Notes: a model not told the origin generated them from the letters alone. A stretch of DNA of 64,000 bases from Flavobacteriales bacterium (GCA_020853105.1 JADYZM010000019.1:107823-171822); one strand, 5' to 3'. Numbered from the stretch's first letter, positions 48,750-58,373 are shown. Made by a program: numbers and translations.

Positions 48750-50690
48750 CTATGCCGTAGCTTTATTTGAAGCAGATTTCTGCATCAGTTGTGTTGCTGT
48801 TTGAATGACTGCTTTTGAGTTGTAGAAACATTCTTCATACAATTCATCTTGTGTTCCGTGTTCAATAAATTTATCTGGAATTCCTAAACGTTTTACATTT
48901 GCCTGATAATTATTATCAACCATAAACTCAATCACAGCACTACCCATTCCTCCTTGAATACAACCGTCTTCGACAGTTATCACTTTATTAAACTTAGTGA
49001 AAACCTCGTGAAGCAACAATTCATCAATAGGTTTCACAAAACGCATGTCGTAATGAGCTATACTAATACCGCTATTTTCAAGTGTTTCAATTGCTTTAGT
49101 AACTTCTGTTCCAATGGCTCCGATTGAAAGAATAGCAATATCACTTCCGGATTTTAGTCTTCTTCCCTCTCCTATTTTTAATTTTTTAAATGGAGTTTTC
49201 CAGTCAACAATAGAACCATTTCCACGAGGAAAACGAATAGAAAATGGACCGTAATTTTCTGCTTGAGCAGTAAACATAAGATTTCTAAGCTCCTCTTCAT
49301 CAAGTGGTGCGGAAACTATCATGTTTGGAATGCATCTAAAATACGCCAAATCATATGCTCCGTGATGAGTTGCTCCATCAGCACCAACTAATCCTCCCCT
49401 GTCTAAGCAAAAAACTACTTGCAGGTTTTGTAATGCCACATCATGAATAACTTGGTCATAGGCTCGCTGCATAAACGATGAATAGATGTTACAAAACGGT
49501 ATCAACCCTTGAGATGCCATTCCGGCAGAAAATGTAACCGCATGTTGTTCAGCGATTCCAACATCAAACGCTCTATCCGGCATGGCTTTCATCATTATAT
49601 TTAATGAACATCCTGATGGCATTGCAGGAGTAATTCCAACTATTTTATCATTTTTTTCAGCCAATTCAACAATAGTATGTCCAAAAACATCTTGAAACTT
49701 AGGTGGTTCAGGACTATTGGGAGTAATTTTGATTATTTCGCCTGTTTCTTTATTAAACAATCCGGGGGCGTGCCACTTTGCGGTATCACCTTCTTCGGCT
49801 GGTTTGTATCCTTTTCCTTTTTCAGTAATACAATGCAAGATTTTAGGTCCGGGAATATCTTTTAGGTCATTTAGTACTTTTGTTAGATGTATAACATCGT
49901 GTCCGTCAATTGGACCAAAGTATCTAAAATTCAATGATTCAAATAAATTACTTTGTTTAAGCAGAGTAGCTTTTATTCCATTCTCAATCTTTTGTGCTAT
50001 TTGTTGTGCGTTTGGTCCGAACTTACTAATTTTTCCAAGTAAATTCCACACTTCATCTTTGACTTTGTTGTATGTGTGCGATGTGGTTATATCGGTTAAA
50101 TATTCTTTTAAAGCACCAACATTTGGGTCAATCGCCATGCAATTATCATTCAAAATAACCAATAAATTGGTATTTTCCACGCCTCCTTGGTTTAATCCTT
50201 CAAATGCTAATCCTGCAGTCATTGAACCATCTCCAATTATGGCAATATGCTGTCTTTCTTCCTTTTGCACACGTGATGCCACAGCCATTCCTAAGGCTGC
50301 TGAAATAGAAGTTGATGAATGTCCAACGGCAAAAGCGTCGTATTCGCTTTCGGTAGGTTTCGGAAAACCACTAATTCCTTTATAAGAGCGGTTGGTATGA
50401 AAAACTTTTCTTCGTCCGGTTAAAATTTTATGCCCGTATGCTTGATGCCCTACGTCCCATACCAATTTATCGTGTGGGGTATTAAACACATAATGCAACG
50501 CTACAGTTAGCTCAACCACACCTAAACTAGCACTAAAATGCCCTCCCTTTTGAGACACAACATCAATAATAAAATCCCGAAGTTCACTGCAAAATTGGGG
50601 CAATTCATCTTCAGAAATTTTTTTACGCAAATCTTCAGGTATATCAACTTGTTCTAGCAGTTTTCCGGTAGTATAAGTATGCATTTCCAT
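48750..50690 (-). CDS. dxs: 1-deoxy-D-xylulose-5-phosphate synthase
   Basis: 646-residue thiamine-diphosphate enzyme that starts the MEP isoprenoid pathway from pyruvate and glyceraldehyde 3-phosphate. Seen: DVGHQAYGHKILTGR, the TPP-binding GDGSMTAG ... NDNCMAI, FGPIDGHD, and DRGGLVGADGATHHG. The frame opens at a TTG at 50705, but that codon lies inside the -7 promoter element, so ATG 50690 (MEMHTYTTG) is taken as start. Dxs requires TPP, made by ThiL elsewhere in this window. The DAHP synthase gene follows on the same strand. Confidence 0.95.
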   Translation of the reverse strand: MEMHTYTTGKLLEQVDIPEDLRKKISEDELPQFCSELRDFIIDVVSQKGGHFSASLGVVELTVALHYVFNTPHDKLVWDVGHQAYGHKILTGRRKVFHTNRSYKGISGFPKPTESEYDAFAVGHSSTSISAALGMAVASRVQKEERQHIAIIGDGSMTAGLAFEGLNQGGVENTNLLVILNDNCMAIDPNVGALKEYLTDITTSHTYNKVKDEVWNLLGKISKFGPNAQQIAQKIENGIKATLLKQSNLFESLNFRYFGPIDGHDVIHLTKVLNDLKDIPGPKILHCITEKGKGYKPAEEGDTAKWHAPGLFNKETGEIIKITPNSPEPPKFQDVFGHTIVELAEKNDKIVGITPAMPSGCSLNIMMKAMPDRAFDVGIAEQHAVTFSAGMASQGLIPFCNIYSSFMQRAYDQVIHDVALQNLQVVFCLDRGGLVGADGATHHGAYDLAYFRCIPNMIVSAPLDEEELRNLMFTAQAENYGPFSIRFPRGNGSIVDWKTPFKKLKIGEGRRLKSGSDIAILSIGAIGTEVTKAIETLENSGISIAHYDMRFVKPIDELLLHEVFTKFNKVITVEDGCIQGGMGSAVIEFMVDNNYQANVKRLGIPDKFIEHGTQDELYEECFYNSKAVIQTATQLMQKSASNKATA

Positions 50691-50702
50691 ATAATTTGAA
50701 AC

Positions 50703-50731
50703 CAAAGTTAAGTATTATTGTTGCTTTACAA
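50703..50731 (-). promoter_or_regulatory. Promoter of dxs (TTG-N18-TAACTTTG)
   Basis: On the minus strand TTG (50729-50731), 18-base spacer, TAACTTTG (50703-50710). Supports ATG 50690 as the dxs start. Confidence 0.55.
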
Positions 50732-50879
50732 TCTTTAGTAAATCATAAAATTGTTTTGATTAATTAAATTCTGTTTAGATTGTATCTATAAATTGGTATT
50801 TAGACAATAATTTTTTTATTAAAAATTCAATTTAAAAAAAATTCCTACTTTTAGCATTCAAATACTAAAAACATAACCT

Positions 50880-51263
50880 ATGAAATCAATTAAAATAATT
50901 TTAAGTGCTTTTGTTTTCTTTGCAATGGTGTCTATTAGCTATGCCCAAGAAGCTACTGTAGCAAAAATTTCAGACAAAAAAGAAACGCCTGCAGAAAAAA
51001 CTGAACGTTACATTAAACAATTGGAATTAAAAGCTGACCAAGCGGATCAAGTTAGGAAACTATCTGAAAAATATAATGGCTTAATTGCTAATGCAAAAAC
51101 TCCTCAAGAGAAAAAAACTTTAAAAACAGAAGTTGAAATTGAACTAAAAAAAATATTGACAGAAGACCAATACAATAAGTATTATGCATTGAAAACTGCT
51201 GATCAAAATCCTCAATCTGCTCAACCCATTCAACCAAGAAGACCAACTCCTGCAAATAACTAG
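50880..51263 (+). CDS. Small secreted helical protein
   Basis: 127 residues: signal peptide ending ISYAQ (about 22), then a helical region (ETPAEKTERYIKQLELKAD, part: YIKQLELKADQADQVRKL; LTEDQYNKYY) resembling the LTxxQ-type periplasmic helper proteins (Spy/CpxP-like) common in Bacteroidota, then a Pro/Gln tail. The chaperone-like assignment is inference. TACTTTTA upstream may be its -7 element. Followed by a strong terminator. Confidence 0.75.
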   Translation: MKSIKIILSAFVFFAMVSISYAQEATVAKISDKKETPAEKTERYIKQLELKADQADQVRKLSEKYNGLIANAKTPQEKKTLKTEVEIELKKILTEDQYNKYYALKTADQNPQSAQPIQPRRPTPANN

Positions 51264-51279
51264 AACATAAAACAAATAC

Positions 51280-51320
51280 AAAAGAAGAAGCCCGAGAAAA
51301 TTCTCGGGCTTCTTCTTTTT
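51280..51320. terminator. Bidirectional terminator
   Basis: A perfect 19-base stem (51280-51298 with 51301-51319) around a two-base centre, GC-rich core GCCCGAGAA. A T run follows on the given strand and a matching A run precedes it, so it works for both convergent genes. Its right arm overlaps the HMA gene stop. Confidence 0.85.
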
Positions 51321-51663
51321 ATTGGTGTCCTCCTTTTTTACAACAATCGGGTAAATTGTCGTATGCTTTTGGGTCTGCTTTAACTTCGTCGGCATCATAA
51401 CCAACATCACTTACAGCTTTTCTAATTTTATCAGGTGTTGTCTTCTTAGGATTAAACTCAACAGAAAGTACTGCTGAGCTTACTTCTAGAGATGATGATT
51501 TAACACCTTTTTCATAAGCCATAGCCTTTTCAAGGGTTTTCTTGCACATATCGCATTGTGCCGAAGTTTTAATGGTAATGGTTTCTATTGTTTTTTGAGC
51601 GTAAAACAACGATGGAATAGCTAGAAATATTATCATTATTACTGATTTCATTGATTTTTTCAT
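51319..51663 (-). CDS. Exported heavy-metal-associated (HMA) domain protein
   Basis: 114 residues: signal peptide (1-22), one HMA domain with the metal-binding CDMC (C37, C40) in TSAQCDMCKKTLEKAM, fold continuing to IRKAVSDVGYDADEV, and a C-terminal DCCKKGGHQ that could add ligands. A periplasmic copper- or other soft-metal-binding protein. Encoded just behind a TonB receptor on the same strand (26-base gap), so the two likely act on the same metal. Confidence 0.88.
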   Translation of the reverse strand: MKKSMKSVIMIIFLAIPSLFYAQKTIETITIKTSAQCDMCKKTLEKAMAYEKGVKSSSLEVSSAVLSVEFNPKKTTPDKIRKAVSDVGYDADEVKADPKAYDNLPDCCKKGGHQ

Positions 51664-51689
51664 GATTATTTAATTTTTAGTTTTTATTA

Positions 51690-53879
51690 TTATTTTATTT
51701 TAAATCTGAATCCGGTATAAAACATTCTTCCAAAAACCGAGCCCCATATCATTGATGCATCAAATTCACTACTAAATGGTTGATGAGCTGATATTATTGG
51801 TGATGATTGTTTGAAATCTGTAGCATTTTCAACACCAAAATAGATATCAAATCGTTTGAATGCTCGGGTAACTTGAGTATTGATTGTAGCAAATGCAATT
51901 GTCCGTTCATTTACTCGATTCTCAGGCAAATTAACTAATGTTGATGGAATTCTGCTGGTACTGAACCATTGAGTAGTAAAATCAAATTTCCATTTATCAA
52001 AATTGGTGTAATAAGCCATATTCACGAGTACTCGATGACTTGGAATCATTGGCTTTTGTTTCAATCCATCCTGATAAGAAATTTGAATGTCATACCATTT
52101 ATAGGCAGCTTTTATTTCAAACTGTGTACTAAGTTGCATAGCAATTTCTGCCTGAAAACTATGAGAAAATGATTTTCCTTTTAAATTGTAAAACGATATT
52201 TTACGAGTATTTTCTATATCAACAACAACTTGATTTTCAAAATTGGTGAAAAAATAATCCACATCAATATTTGTTTCTTTATGAAACAGTTCCATGTGAT
52301 GTGTTACGCTTGTTCCATAGTTCCATGCAACTTCAGGCTTTAGATTTTGGTCAACTTCCACAATTCTTGAACTCGACATAACTGCCGCATTTTCAATTAA
52401 CGGATTGGCTGTTCGCTGTCCACGTCCAAAAGATAACCTAGCTGCAGTATGCTCAGCAAGTTTATATTTATAATGAAATCTTGGTGTGGCAAACTTTCCG
52501 TATAGGTTATGTTGGTCGATTCGCAAACCCAACACCAAAGAGTGAATGGAGTCGGTGTAAGAATATTCTGTAAAAATTCCTGGCACAACCTCTTCTCTTC
52601 TATTCAACGAATCATTATAATTGTTTTTAAACTCATCATATACAAGACTACCTCCAAAGCGAATAACATTATCGGTATTTCCAATTATGGATTGATAAAT
52701 GGTATTGACATAAATACTTTTTTGAATGGCATCAAACTTTTTTAATCCATACTTCGAATCGTGCTGATGAAAACGTGCATTCGTAATGATTCCGATGCTT
52801 TTGTAGGGTTCTTTAGGAAACAAAAAACCATTTTTAGTAAATATTTCCGCCTGTTGTGATAACACCTGAATTTGATACGGATTGATAATTTCAGTACTTT
52901 TTATTTGACCTGCTTCGATTTTATCATAAACCCCTCGGAATCCATATTGAGCTATGTGTTTTTCTCCTTTGTATTTCCACCGGTTAAAAAAGTTATACTG
53001 TTGTTTTAACGGCAAATCTAAAAAACTATCGTTGTTTTTGTCAAACATATAGGATTGATTGCTCAGATGGGCAAATTGCATGGTACTCCACTTATCATTC
53101 ATTTTCTGCCCTGCATGAATGTTCAACTCTGCTCTGCTGCCGTCATCAAAATATCCGTTTACAAAGAGTCTATCCGTTTCATCGGGTTTCTGAAGCTCCA
53201 CATTTATTTGTCCGGTAATAGATTCGTAACCGTTAACAACACTTCCCGCTCCTTTTTTTATTTGAATTTCTTTTGCCCATGTACCCGGAATAAAAGTTAA
53301 ACCAAAGGGCGAAGCAATGCCTCTAACAAACGGGATATTTTCCAATTGAATCTGGGTATAAGCACCGTCAAGCCCAAGCATTTGAATTTTTTTTGTTCCC
53401 GAAACTGCATCTGATAGATTAACATCTACTGACGCATTGGTTTCAAAACTTTCAGAAATATTGCAACAAGCGGCTTTTGTAAGTTCTTTTTCGGATAGCG
53501 TTTCCACATGAATTGGAGCAACCAAACTTACAGAACTTGATTTTTCACGTTCAGAAATTTCAAAAACATCCAATTCAACATCTCGAGAAAGTTTAATTTT
53601 TAAGTTGTTTTTTGGTGTTTCTAATTTTATTGAATCGGTTTTATACCCCACATAACTAACTATTAAAGTTGTAGGATATGCTTTTGGAGGTTTTAATTTA
53701 AAATCTCCATTTTCATCAGAGGTAGTTCCACCGGTTTCGTGGAGCCAATATATGTTTGCTCCAGGCAGTGAAATTAACCCATCTGGTGTTTCTTCTAGAA
53801 TTTTACCTGAAATTTGTTGAGAAATTCCAAATCGAAAAATTCCAAAGAATAGGATTAACAATACAATTTTATTTTTCAT
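51690..53879 (-). CDS. TonB-dependent receptor, probably for a heavy metal
   Basis: 729 residues: signal peptide (1-20), CarboxypepD_reg-like domain (about 21-105), plug with SISE/AACCNISESFETNASVDVNLSDAV (part: AACCNISESFE, an unusual adjacent cysteine pair), VKGAGSVVNGYESITGQINVEL (part: KKGAGSVVNGYE), and a barrel to the end. Flanked by a small cysteine protein gene upstream and the HMA gene downstream on the same strand, so copper (or a similar metal) import is the best inference. Confidence 0.88.
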   Translation of the reverse strand: MKNKIVLLILFFGIFRFGISQQISGKILEETPDGLISLPGANIYWLHETGGTTSDENGDFKLKPPKAYPTTLIVSYVGYKTDSIKLETPKNNLKIKLSRDVELDVFEISEREKSSSVSLVAPIHVETLSEKELTKAACCNISESFETNASVDVNLSDAVSGTKKIQMLGLDGAYTQIQLENIPFVRGIASPFGLTFIPGTWAKEIQIKKGAGSVVNGYESITGQINVELQKPDETDRLFVNGYFDDGSRAELNIHAGQKMNDKWSTMQFAHLSNQSYMFDKNNDSFLDLPLKQQYNFFNRWKYKGEKHIAQYGFRGVYDKIEAGQIKSTEIINPYQIQVLSQQAEIFTKNGFLFPKEPYKSIGIITNARFHQHDSKYGLKKFDAIQKSIYVNTIYQSIIGNTDNVIRFGGSLVYDEFKNNYNDSLNRREEVVPGIFTEYSYTDSIHSLVLGLRIDQHNLYGKFATPRFHYKYKLAEHTAARLSFGRGQRTANPLIENAAVMSSSRIVEVDQNLKPEVAWNYGTSVTHHMELFHKETNIDVDYFFTNFENQVVVDIENTRKISFYNLKGKSFSHSFQAEIAMQLSTQFEIKAAYKWYDIQISYQDGLKQKPMIPSHRVLVNMAYYTNFDKWKFDFTTQWFSTSRIPSTLVNLPENRVNERTIAFATINTQVTRAFKRFDIYFGVENATDFKQSSPIISAHQPFSSEFDASMIWGSVFGRMFYTGFRFKIK

Positions 53880-53934
53880 AATTATAGCTTTAAATTAATA
53901 TTATACAAGGAAATGCCTTGAGAAATATCAATTG

Positions 53935-54336
53935 CTACAATCTGAAAATTTGAATTTGAATTAACTTTTGGATTCCGCTACTAATGAACGGAGGAGATGA
54001 GTCAGAAAATGTGAAAACAAATATTTCTGAAATTGTCGGCACATAAATTTCAAAAACTGTTGAAATTATTGAAAAAGAAGTCCAATCTAAAATTGTTTTA
54101 TCATGATTAACAACCGATTGATAATTAAAATCTAAGATAATAGTATAAAAATCACAACATTTTTGAGTGAATGAGGTGTTGTCATTTTTAGGAAGGCAAT
54201 CTTCAATTTCTTCTGTGCTATAAACAACTTTACCTGTAATTAGGCAAACCATTTTGTTGAAATCAATATACGAAGAACTTGCTGTTATCAGCAAAATCAT
54301 TGTAATTGCAGCAATATTTTTAATCATTGATTTCAT
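53935..54336 (-). CDS. Small secreted cysteine protein, HYC_CC_PP-like
   Basis: 133 residues with an N-terminal hydrophobic segment. Its layout resembles the HYC_CC_PP family found beside TonB receptors: a first motif here degenerate as KMVCLITGKVVYS, then QKCCDFY, then SDSSPPFISS. The family is presumed to bind metal in the periplasm; the missing HY of the first motif is notable. Fifty-five bases upstream of the receptor, same direction; probably one operon of three genes ending with the HMA protein. Confidence 0.65.
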   Translation of the reverse strand: MKSMIKNIAAITMILLITASSSYIDFNKMVCLITGKVVYSTEEIEDCLPKNDNTSFTQKCCDFYTIILDFNYQSVVNHDKTILDWTSFSIISTVFEIYVPTISEIFVFTFSDSSPPFISSGIQKLIQIQIFRL

Positions 54337-54454
54337 AATCAGTTACAAAATTATCAATTTATTTAAAACCAACTTCTTAATTTATTGTTAACAAATAATA
54401 AAATGATACGGAAATATCACTGTTATATTTTTTTACATTCGTATAAAAAAAACT

Positions 54455-55582
54455 ATGCAACTCACTTTTAAATTTGGATTACTTTATTCTGCTTTATCAT
54501 TATCAATTGTAGCTTGTCAAAACGATGAGAAAGAACAAATAAAAGAGCCTGAATTTGGAATTACGGCAGAAATTTCAGATTTGAATTATAAAACAGCTTA
54601 TTTAAACGATTTTATTGATGGTGAATTGATAAAATTAGATTCTTGTTCAATTGTTGGTGGCAAATTTTCTTTCAAAGGAAAAGTTGAGCTTCCTGAAGTC
54701 CGATACATCAATTTTAATGACGGAAAAGAACGAATCGTTCTTTTTGTTCAAAATGATTCTATTCATATTGGAGGTTCTTTTCAAGACATTCCATCTCTAA
54801 AAATCTCAGGCTCGGCTACCCATAATCTGTTTGATGATTTCAAAAAAGGTATTAAAACACACGACGAAAAACTGGCAGAACTCACTGAGCGATTTTATGC
54901 TGCTGATGCTGCCGGACAAGAAGAAGAGATTGAAAAAATTGACTCCGAATATTATGCTACCGAAGAAATCAAACAAAAGTTTGTAGAGGATTTTATCAAC
55001 ATGAATAAAAGCTCAGTTGTTGCTCCATTTATCGGACTTCGTTTTCTAGCTCCAATCTATGATATTGAAAAACTGGAAGCTCTTTCTAAGTTATTTGAAA
55101 AAGATGCTGCTTCATCGGTTTATACAAAACTTATAAATGAAAGACTTGCGTTATTAAAAAGTACTGAAGTAGGAGTAAAAGCTCCCGAATTTAGTCAAAA
55201 TGACACCAGCGGCAATCCAATTTCATTAAGTGAATTTAAAGGAAAATATGTATTGATTGATTTTTGGGCATCGTGGTGTGGGCCTTGTAGAGCTGAAAAT
55301 CCAAATGTAGTAGCTGCTTACAAGAAATTCAACAAAAAAGGATTTGAGATTTTTGGAGTTTCGCTCGATGAAAATAAAGCCAAATGGATTGATGCCATTC
55401 ACCAAGATAAACTAACATGGAAACAAGTTAGCGACCTTAAAGGCTGGGGAAACGAGGTTGCAAAAATGTATGGGGTAAACAGTATTCCTCATTCTATTTT
55501 GTTGGATAAAGAAGGAACAATAGTTGCAAAAAACTTGAGAGGTGATGAACTTCACAAGAAATTAGCTGAAGTGTTGGAATAA
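54455..55582 (+). CDS. TlpA-family thiol-disulfide oxidoreductase lipoprotein with DUF4369 domain
   Basis: 375 residues: lipobox IVACQ (lipid-modified cysteine near 21), DUF4369 beta domain (about 35-125), helical linker, and a thioredoxin-fold domain with the redox motif WASWCGPCRAENP (about 270-282) and cis-proline SIPHSILLD. Such proteins keep periplasmic thiols reduced, often for cytochrome maturation or metal proteins. Single gene; its end is 30 bases from the promoter of the TPP-riboswitch unit. Confidence 0.9.
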   Translation: MQLTFKFGLLYSALSLSIVACQNDEKEQIKEPEFGITAEISDLNYKTAYLNDFIDGELIKLDSCSIVGGKFSFKGKVELPEVRYINFNDGKERIVLFVQNDSIHIGGSFQDIPSLKISGSATHNLFDDFKKGIKTHDEKLAELTERFYAADAAGQEEEIEKIDSEYYATEEIKQKFVEDFINMNKSSVVAPFIGLRFLAPIYDIEKLEALSKLFEKDAASSVYTKLINERLALLKSTEVGVKAPEFSQNDTSGNPISLSEFKGKYVLIDFWASWCGPCRAENPNVVAAYKKFNKKGFEIFGVSLDENKAKWIDAIHQDKLTWKQVSDLKGWGNEVAKMYGVNSIPHSILLDKEGTIVAKNLRGDELHKKLAEVLE

Positions 55583-55614
55583 ATCAATATCCGATAAAAA
55601 ATTTGTAAAATACT

Positions 55615-55644
55615 TTTGCAAAGTCTATCAAATAATTAACTTTG
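55615..55644 (+). promoter_or_regulatory. Promoter of the riboswitch unit (TTTG-N18-TAACTTTG)
   Basis: TTTG 55615-55618, 18-base spacer, TAACTTTG 55637-55644. Transcription should start near 55650, just before the aptamer. Confidence 0.65.
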
Positions 55645-55647
55645 CCC

Positions 55648-55752
55648 AGTCTCATTGGGGTGCCTTACTTTACAGGCTGAGATTATACCCATTTTTTCTG
55701 AGAAGACAGAAAAATAAACCTGATCCGGATAATGCCGGCGTAGGTAGTATGG
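55648..55752 (+). ncRNA. TPP (thiamine diphosphate) riboswitch
   Basis: THI-box aptamer. GGGGTGCC (55657-55664) pairs through GCC with GGC in GGCTGAGA (55675-55682); the CTGAGA bulge that binds the pyrimidine is intact; ACCC follows; P3 is a long TTTTTCTG / CAGAAAAA hairpin; the diphosphate-sensing part CCTGATCCGGATAATG and CCGGCGTAGGTAG (55719-55747) matches the consensus. It controls the TonB receptor gene 70 bases downstream; the P1 helix is weak by eye, so the exact ends are approximate. Confidence 0.93.
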
Positions 55753-55781
55753 AATTACAGAATAAGTTAAGTTAAACAGTC

Positions 55782-55807
55782 ACAAATGTTTAGCCCCTGA
55801 CGTTTGT
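55782..55807 (+). promoter_or_regulatory. Hairpin between TPP aptamer and start codon
   Basis: ACAAATGT (55782-55789) pairs with ACGTTTGT (55800-55807), eight pairs with one G-U, ten-base loop TTAGCCCCTG. No T run follows, so it is not a terminator; it may be part of a translation-controlling expression platform just before the ATG at 55821. Confidence 0.4.
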
Positions 55808-55820
55808 CAAAAAAAAAAGA

Positions 55821-58262
55821 ATGAAAAAAATTATTTTTTTGGCAATTGCCATTTTCGCAATTCAAAATTGCTTCGCTCAATTTTCTATTATTGGAACCAT
55901 TTCTGATAGCTTAAAAAATCCTATTCCAGGAACAACAATCCGAATTGTAAATTCCAATAAAGGAACTGCAACAGACAATAATGGCAACTTTAAACTTAAC
56001 AGCCTTAGTGAAGGAAATTATTTGTTGGAAATTAGTTGTATTGGCTATCAATCCAAACAATTTTTTGTAAGTGAACTCAAACAAAACAGAGAAATTCTAA
56101 TTCAATTAAAAGAAAACAGACAAACTTTAGATGAATTGGTTGTTTCTGCAACCCGAGTTGGGAATAATACCCCTGTATCATACACCAACATCTCCAGCAA
56201 AGAGATCGAAAAGTTGAATCTTGGACAAGATATCCCTTTTATTTTACAGAACAATGTTTCAATGTTATCAACCAGTGATGCAGGTGCAGGCATAGGATAT
56301 ACAGGATTTCGTTTACGAGGCAGCGATGCTACTCGAATCAATGTAACTGTTAATGGAATACCTATCAATAACGCAGAATCTCAAGGTACTTTTTGGGTAA
56401 ATATGCCGGACTTTGCTTCAAGTACAGAGAATATTCAAATTCAACGAGGTGTTGGCACTTCCACCAATGGATCTGGAGCTTTTGGGGGAACTATAAACTT
56501 TCAAACAAAGACTCTTTCAGAAAAACCATACACAGAAATTTCTTCTTCTTATGGAAGTTTCAATACACAAAAATATACAGCTAAACTTGGAACCGGTTTA
56601 ATCAATAAGCATTGGGCATTTGATGCAAGAGCCTCATATATAGGTAGTGATGGCTATATTGATAGAGCAACTTCTGATCTTAGAAGTTACTACTTATCGG
56701 GAGGTTATTACGGTGATAAAACATCAGTAAAACTGATTTATTTTGCAGGAAAAGAAGTAACTTATCAATCATGGTGGGGAACTCCTGAGAGTAGAATAAC
56801 AGGAAACAAAGAAGACATGGAAAAACATGCCATGAACAACGGTTTTGACTCTGTTCAAACCTATAATCTATTAAATTCAGGCAGGACATACAATTACTAT
56901 CAATACCCAAATGAAGTTGATAATTACGGGCAAGATCATGTTCAATTGCACACTACACACCAGTTTTCAAATTCTTTTTCAGCAAACATAGGATTGCATT
57001 ATACCTATGGTAGAGGTTTTTATGAACAGTTTAAAAAAGAAGATAAATTTTCAAAATACGGATTACTGCCTGTAATTATTGGAAACGACACAATTACTCG
57101 AACTGATTTAATCAGAAGAAGATGGCTCGACAATCATTTTTATGGAGCAACTTATAATATAACAATCAACGAAACAAAAATTAATATTATTCTTGGAGGA
57201 GGCTACAATCAATATCTGGGAAGACATTTTGGCGAGTTGATTTGGATGCGTTATGCAAACAACACCGGGAAAGGATACAGATATTACGATAATGATGCCA
57301 TAAAAAAAGACTTTAATAGCTATGTAAAAGTAGATTATAAAGCAACCGATAAATTATCTCTATTTGTTGATTTACAAACAAGAACAGTAAGTTATTCCAT
57401 GAATGGATTGGATAGCGATAAAAAATGGGTCGATGAATTTTCTGAATTTGTATTTTTTAATCCAAAAGGGGGAATAAATTTTAACCCAAATACAAAAACC
57501 AGATTTTATGCTTCTGTAAGCGTTGGCAACCGAGAACCTGTAAGAAACGATTTTATTGATGCTCCTAAAGATAAAAAACCAAAACACGAAAGTATGTTAG
57601 ACTATGAAATTGGAGCAGAGAAAAAATGGAAAAAAATTCAATTGGCTACCAATTTCTATTATATGGATTATAAAAATCAATTGATTTTAACGGGAGAAAT
57701 AAACGATGTTGGAGCCTCAATTCGAACAAATGTGGATAAAAGTTATAGAACAGGAATTGAACTTTCTGGAAATGTTTTGATTAGTAAAAAAATTGTAATA
57801 AATGCCAATGCTACTTTTTCGCAAAATAAAATTGATGCAATAACAGAAACACTTTACGACTACACCAACGGATTTGAAGAAGTAAAAATCAATTATAAAA
57901 ATACAGATATTGCATACTCACCAAACACAATAGCATTTATAGGTTTAGAATACAAACCCTTTAAAACATTTAGTGTTGAGCTTATGACTAAATACGTTGG
58001 AAAACAATTCTTAGACAACACCAGCAACAACAAACGTTCCATTGATTCTTATCAAACCCTTGATGCAAGAGCAAGTTATAGCTTTACTTTGAAAAAAATA
58101 AAAGAAATATCGTTCAACTTATTGATTAATAACATTTTAAACTCTATGTATAGTAGCAATGGCTATACATACAGCTATATCTATCAAGATTTAATAACAG
58201 AAAACTTTTATTACCCACAAGCAGGTATCAATTTTTTAGTTGGAACCACAATTAAATTCTGA
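55821..58262 (+). CDS. TonB-dependent receptor under TPP riboswitch control (predicted thiamine importer)
   Basis: 813 residues: signal peptide (1-20), CarboxypepD_reg-like domain (about 22-105), plug with SATRVGNNTPVSYTNISSKEI (part: SATRVGNNTPVSYT), GVGTSTNGSGAFGGTINF (about 212-229), and a barrel ending in INFLVGTTIKF. The substrate call comes from the riboswitch: receptors behind TPP riboswitches in Bacteroidota are predicted to bring thiamine or its phosphates across the outer membrane. No inner-membrane thiamine transporter follows; the next gene is under a separate promoter. Confidence 0.92.
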   Translation: MKKIIFLAIAIFAIQNCFAQFSIIGTISDSLKNPIPGTTIRIVNSNKGTATDNNGNFKLNSLSEGNYLLEISCIGYQSKQFFVSELKQNREILIQLKENRQTLDELVVSATRVGNNTPVSYTNISSKEIEKLNLGQDIPFILQNNVSMLSTSDAGAGIGYTGFRLRGSDATRINVTVNGIPINNAESQGTFWVNMPDFASSTENIQIQRGVGTSTNGSGAFGGTINFQTKTLSEKPYTEISSSYGSFNTQKYTAKLGTGLINKHWAFDARASYIGSDGYIDRATSDLRSYYLSGGYYGDKTSVKLIYFAGKEVTYQSWWGTPESRITGNKEDMEKHAMNNGFDSVQTYNLLNSGRTYNYYQYPNEVDNYGQDHVQLHTTHQFSNSFSANIGLHYTYGRGFYEQFKKEDKFSKYGLLPVIIGNDTITRTDLIRRRWLDNHFYGATYNITINETKINIILGGGYNQYLGRHFGELIWMRYANNTGKGYRYYDNDAIKKDFNSYVKVDYKATDKLSLFVDLQTRTVSYSMNGLDSDKKWVDEFSEFVFFNPKGGINFNPNTKTRFYASVSVGNREPVRNDFIDAPKDKKPKHESMLDYEIGAEKKWKKIQLATNFYYMDYKNQLILTGEINDVGASIRTNVDKSYRTGIELSGNVLISKKIVINANATFSQNKIDAITETLYDYTNGFEEVKINYKNTDIAYSPNTIAFIGLEYKPFKTFSVELMTKYVGKQFLDNTSNNKRSIDSYQTLDARASYSFTLKKIKEISFNLLINNILNSMYSSNGYTYSYIYQDLITENFYYPQAGINFLVGTTIKF

Positions 58263-58337
58263 TAAATTTCATTCTAAAACTGACAAATATCATGTATTTA
58301 GAGGTGTTTTTGATAGAATAATACCATAAAAAAGGTA

Positions 58338-58368
58338 TTGTAGTAACCTCAAGTCAAAATTACTTTTG
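58338..58368 (+). promoter_or_regulatory. Promoter of the iron/heme operon (TTG-N20-TACTTTTG)
   Basis: TTG 58338-58340, 20-base spacer, TACTTTTG 58361-58368. Places the transcription start at about 58374, inside the palindromic operator. Confidence 0.65.
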
Positions 58369-58373
58369 CCATA

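Noticed and set aside
49717..50385. 222-residue plus-strand open frame
   Set aside because: Exactly antisense to the conserved dxs coding region; no recognisable domain.
58320..58339. AATACC/GGTATT hairpin considered as a terminator after the thiamine receptor
   Set aside because: Short, AT-rich, no T run after it, and it overlaps the -33 element of the next promoter.
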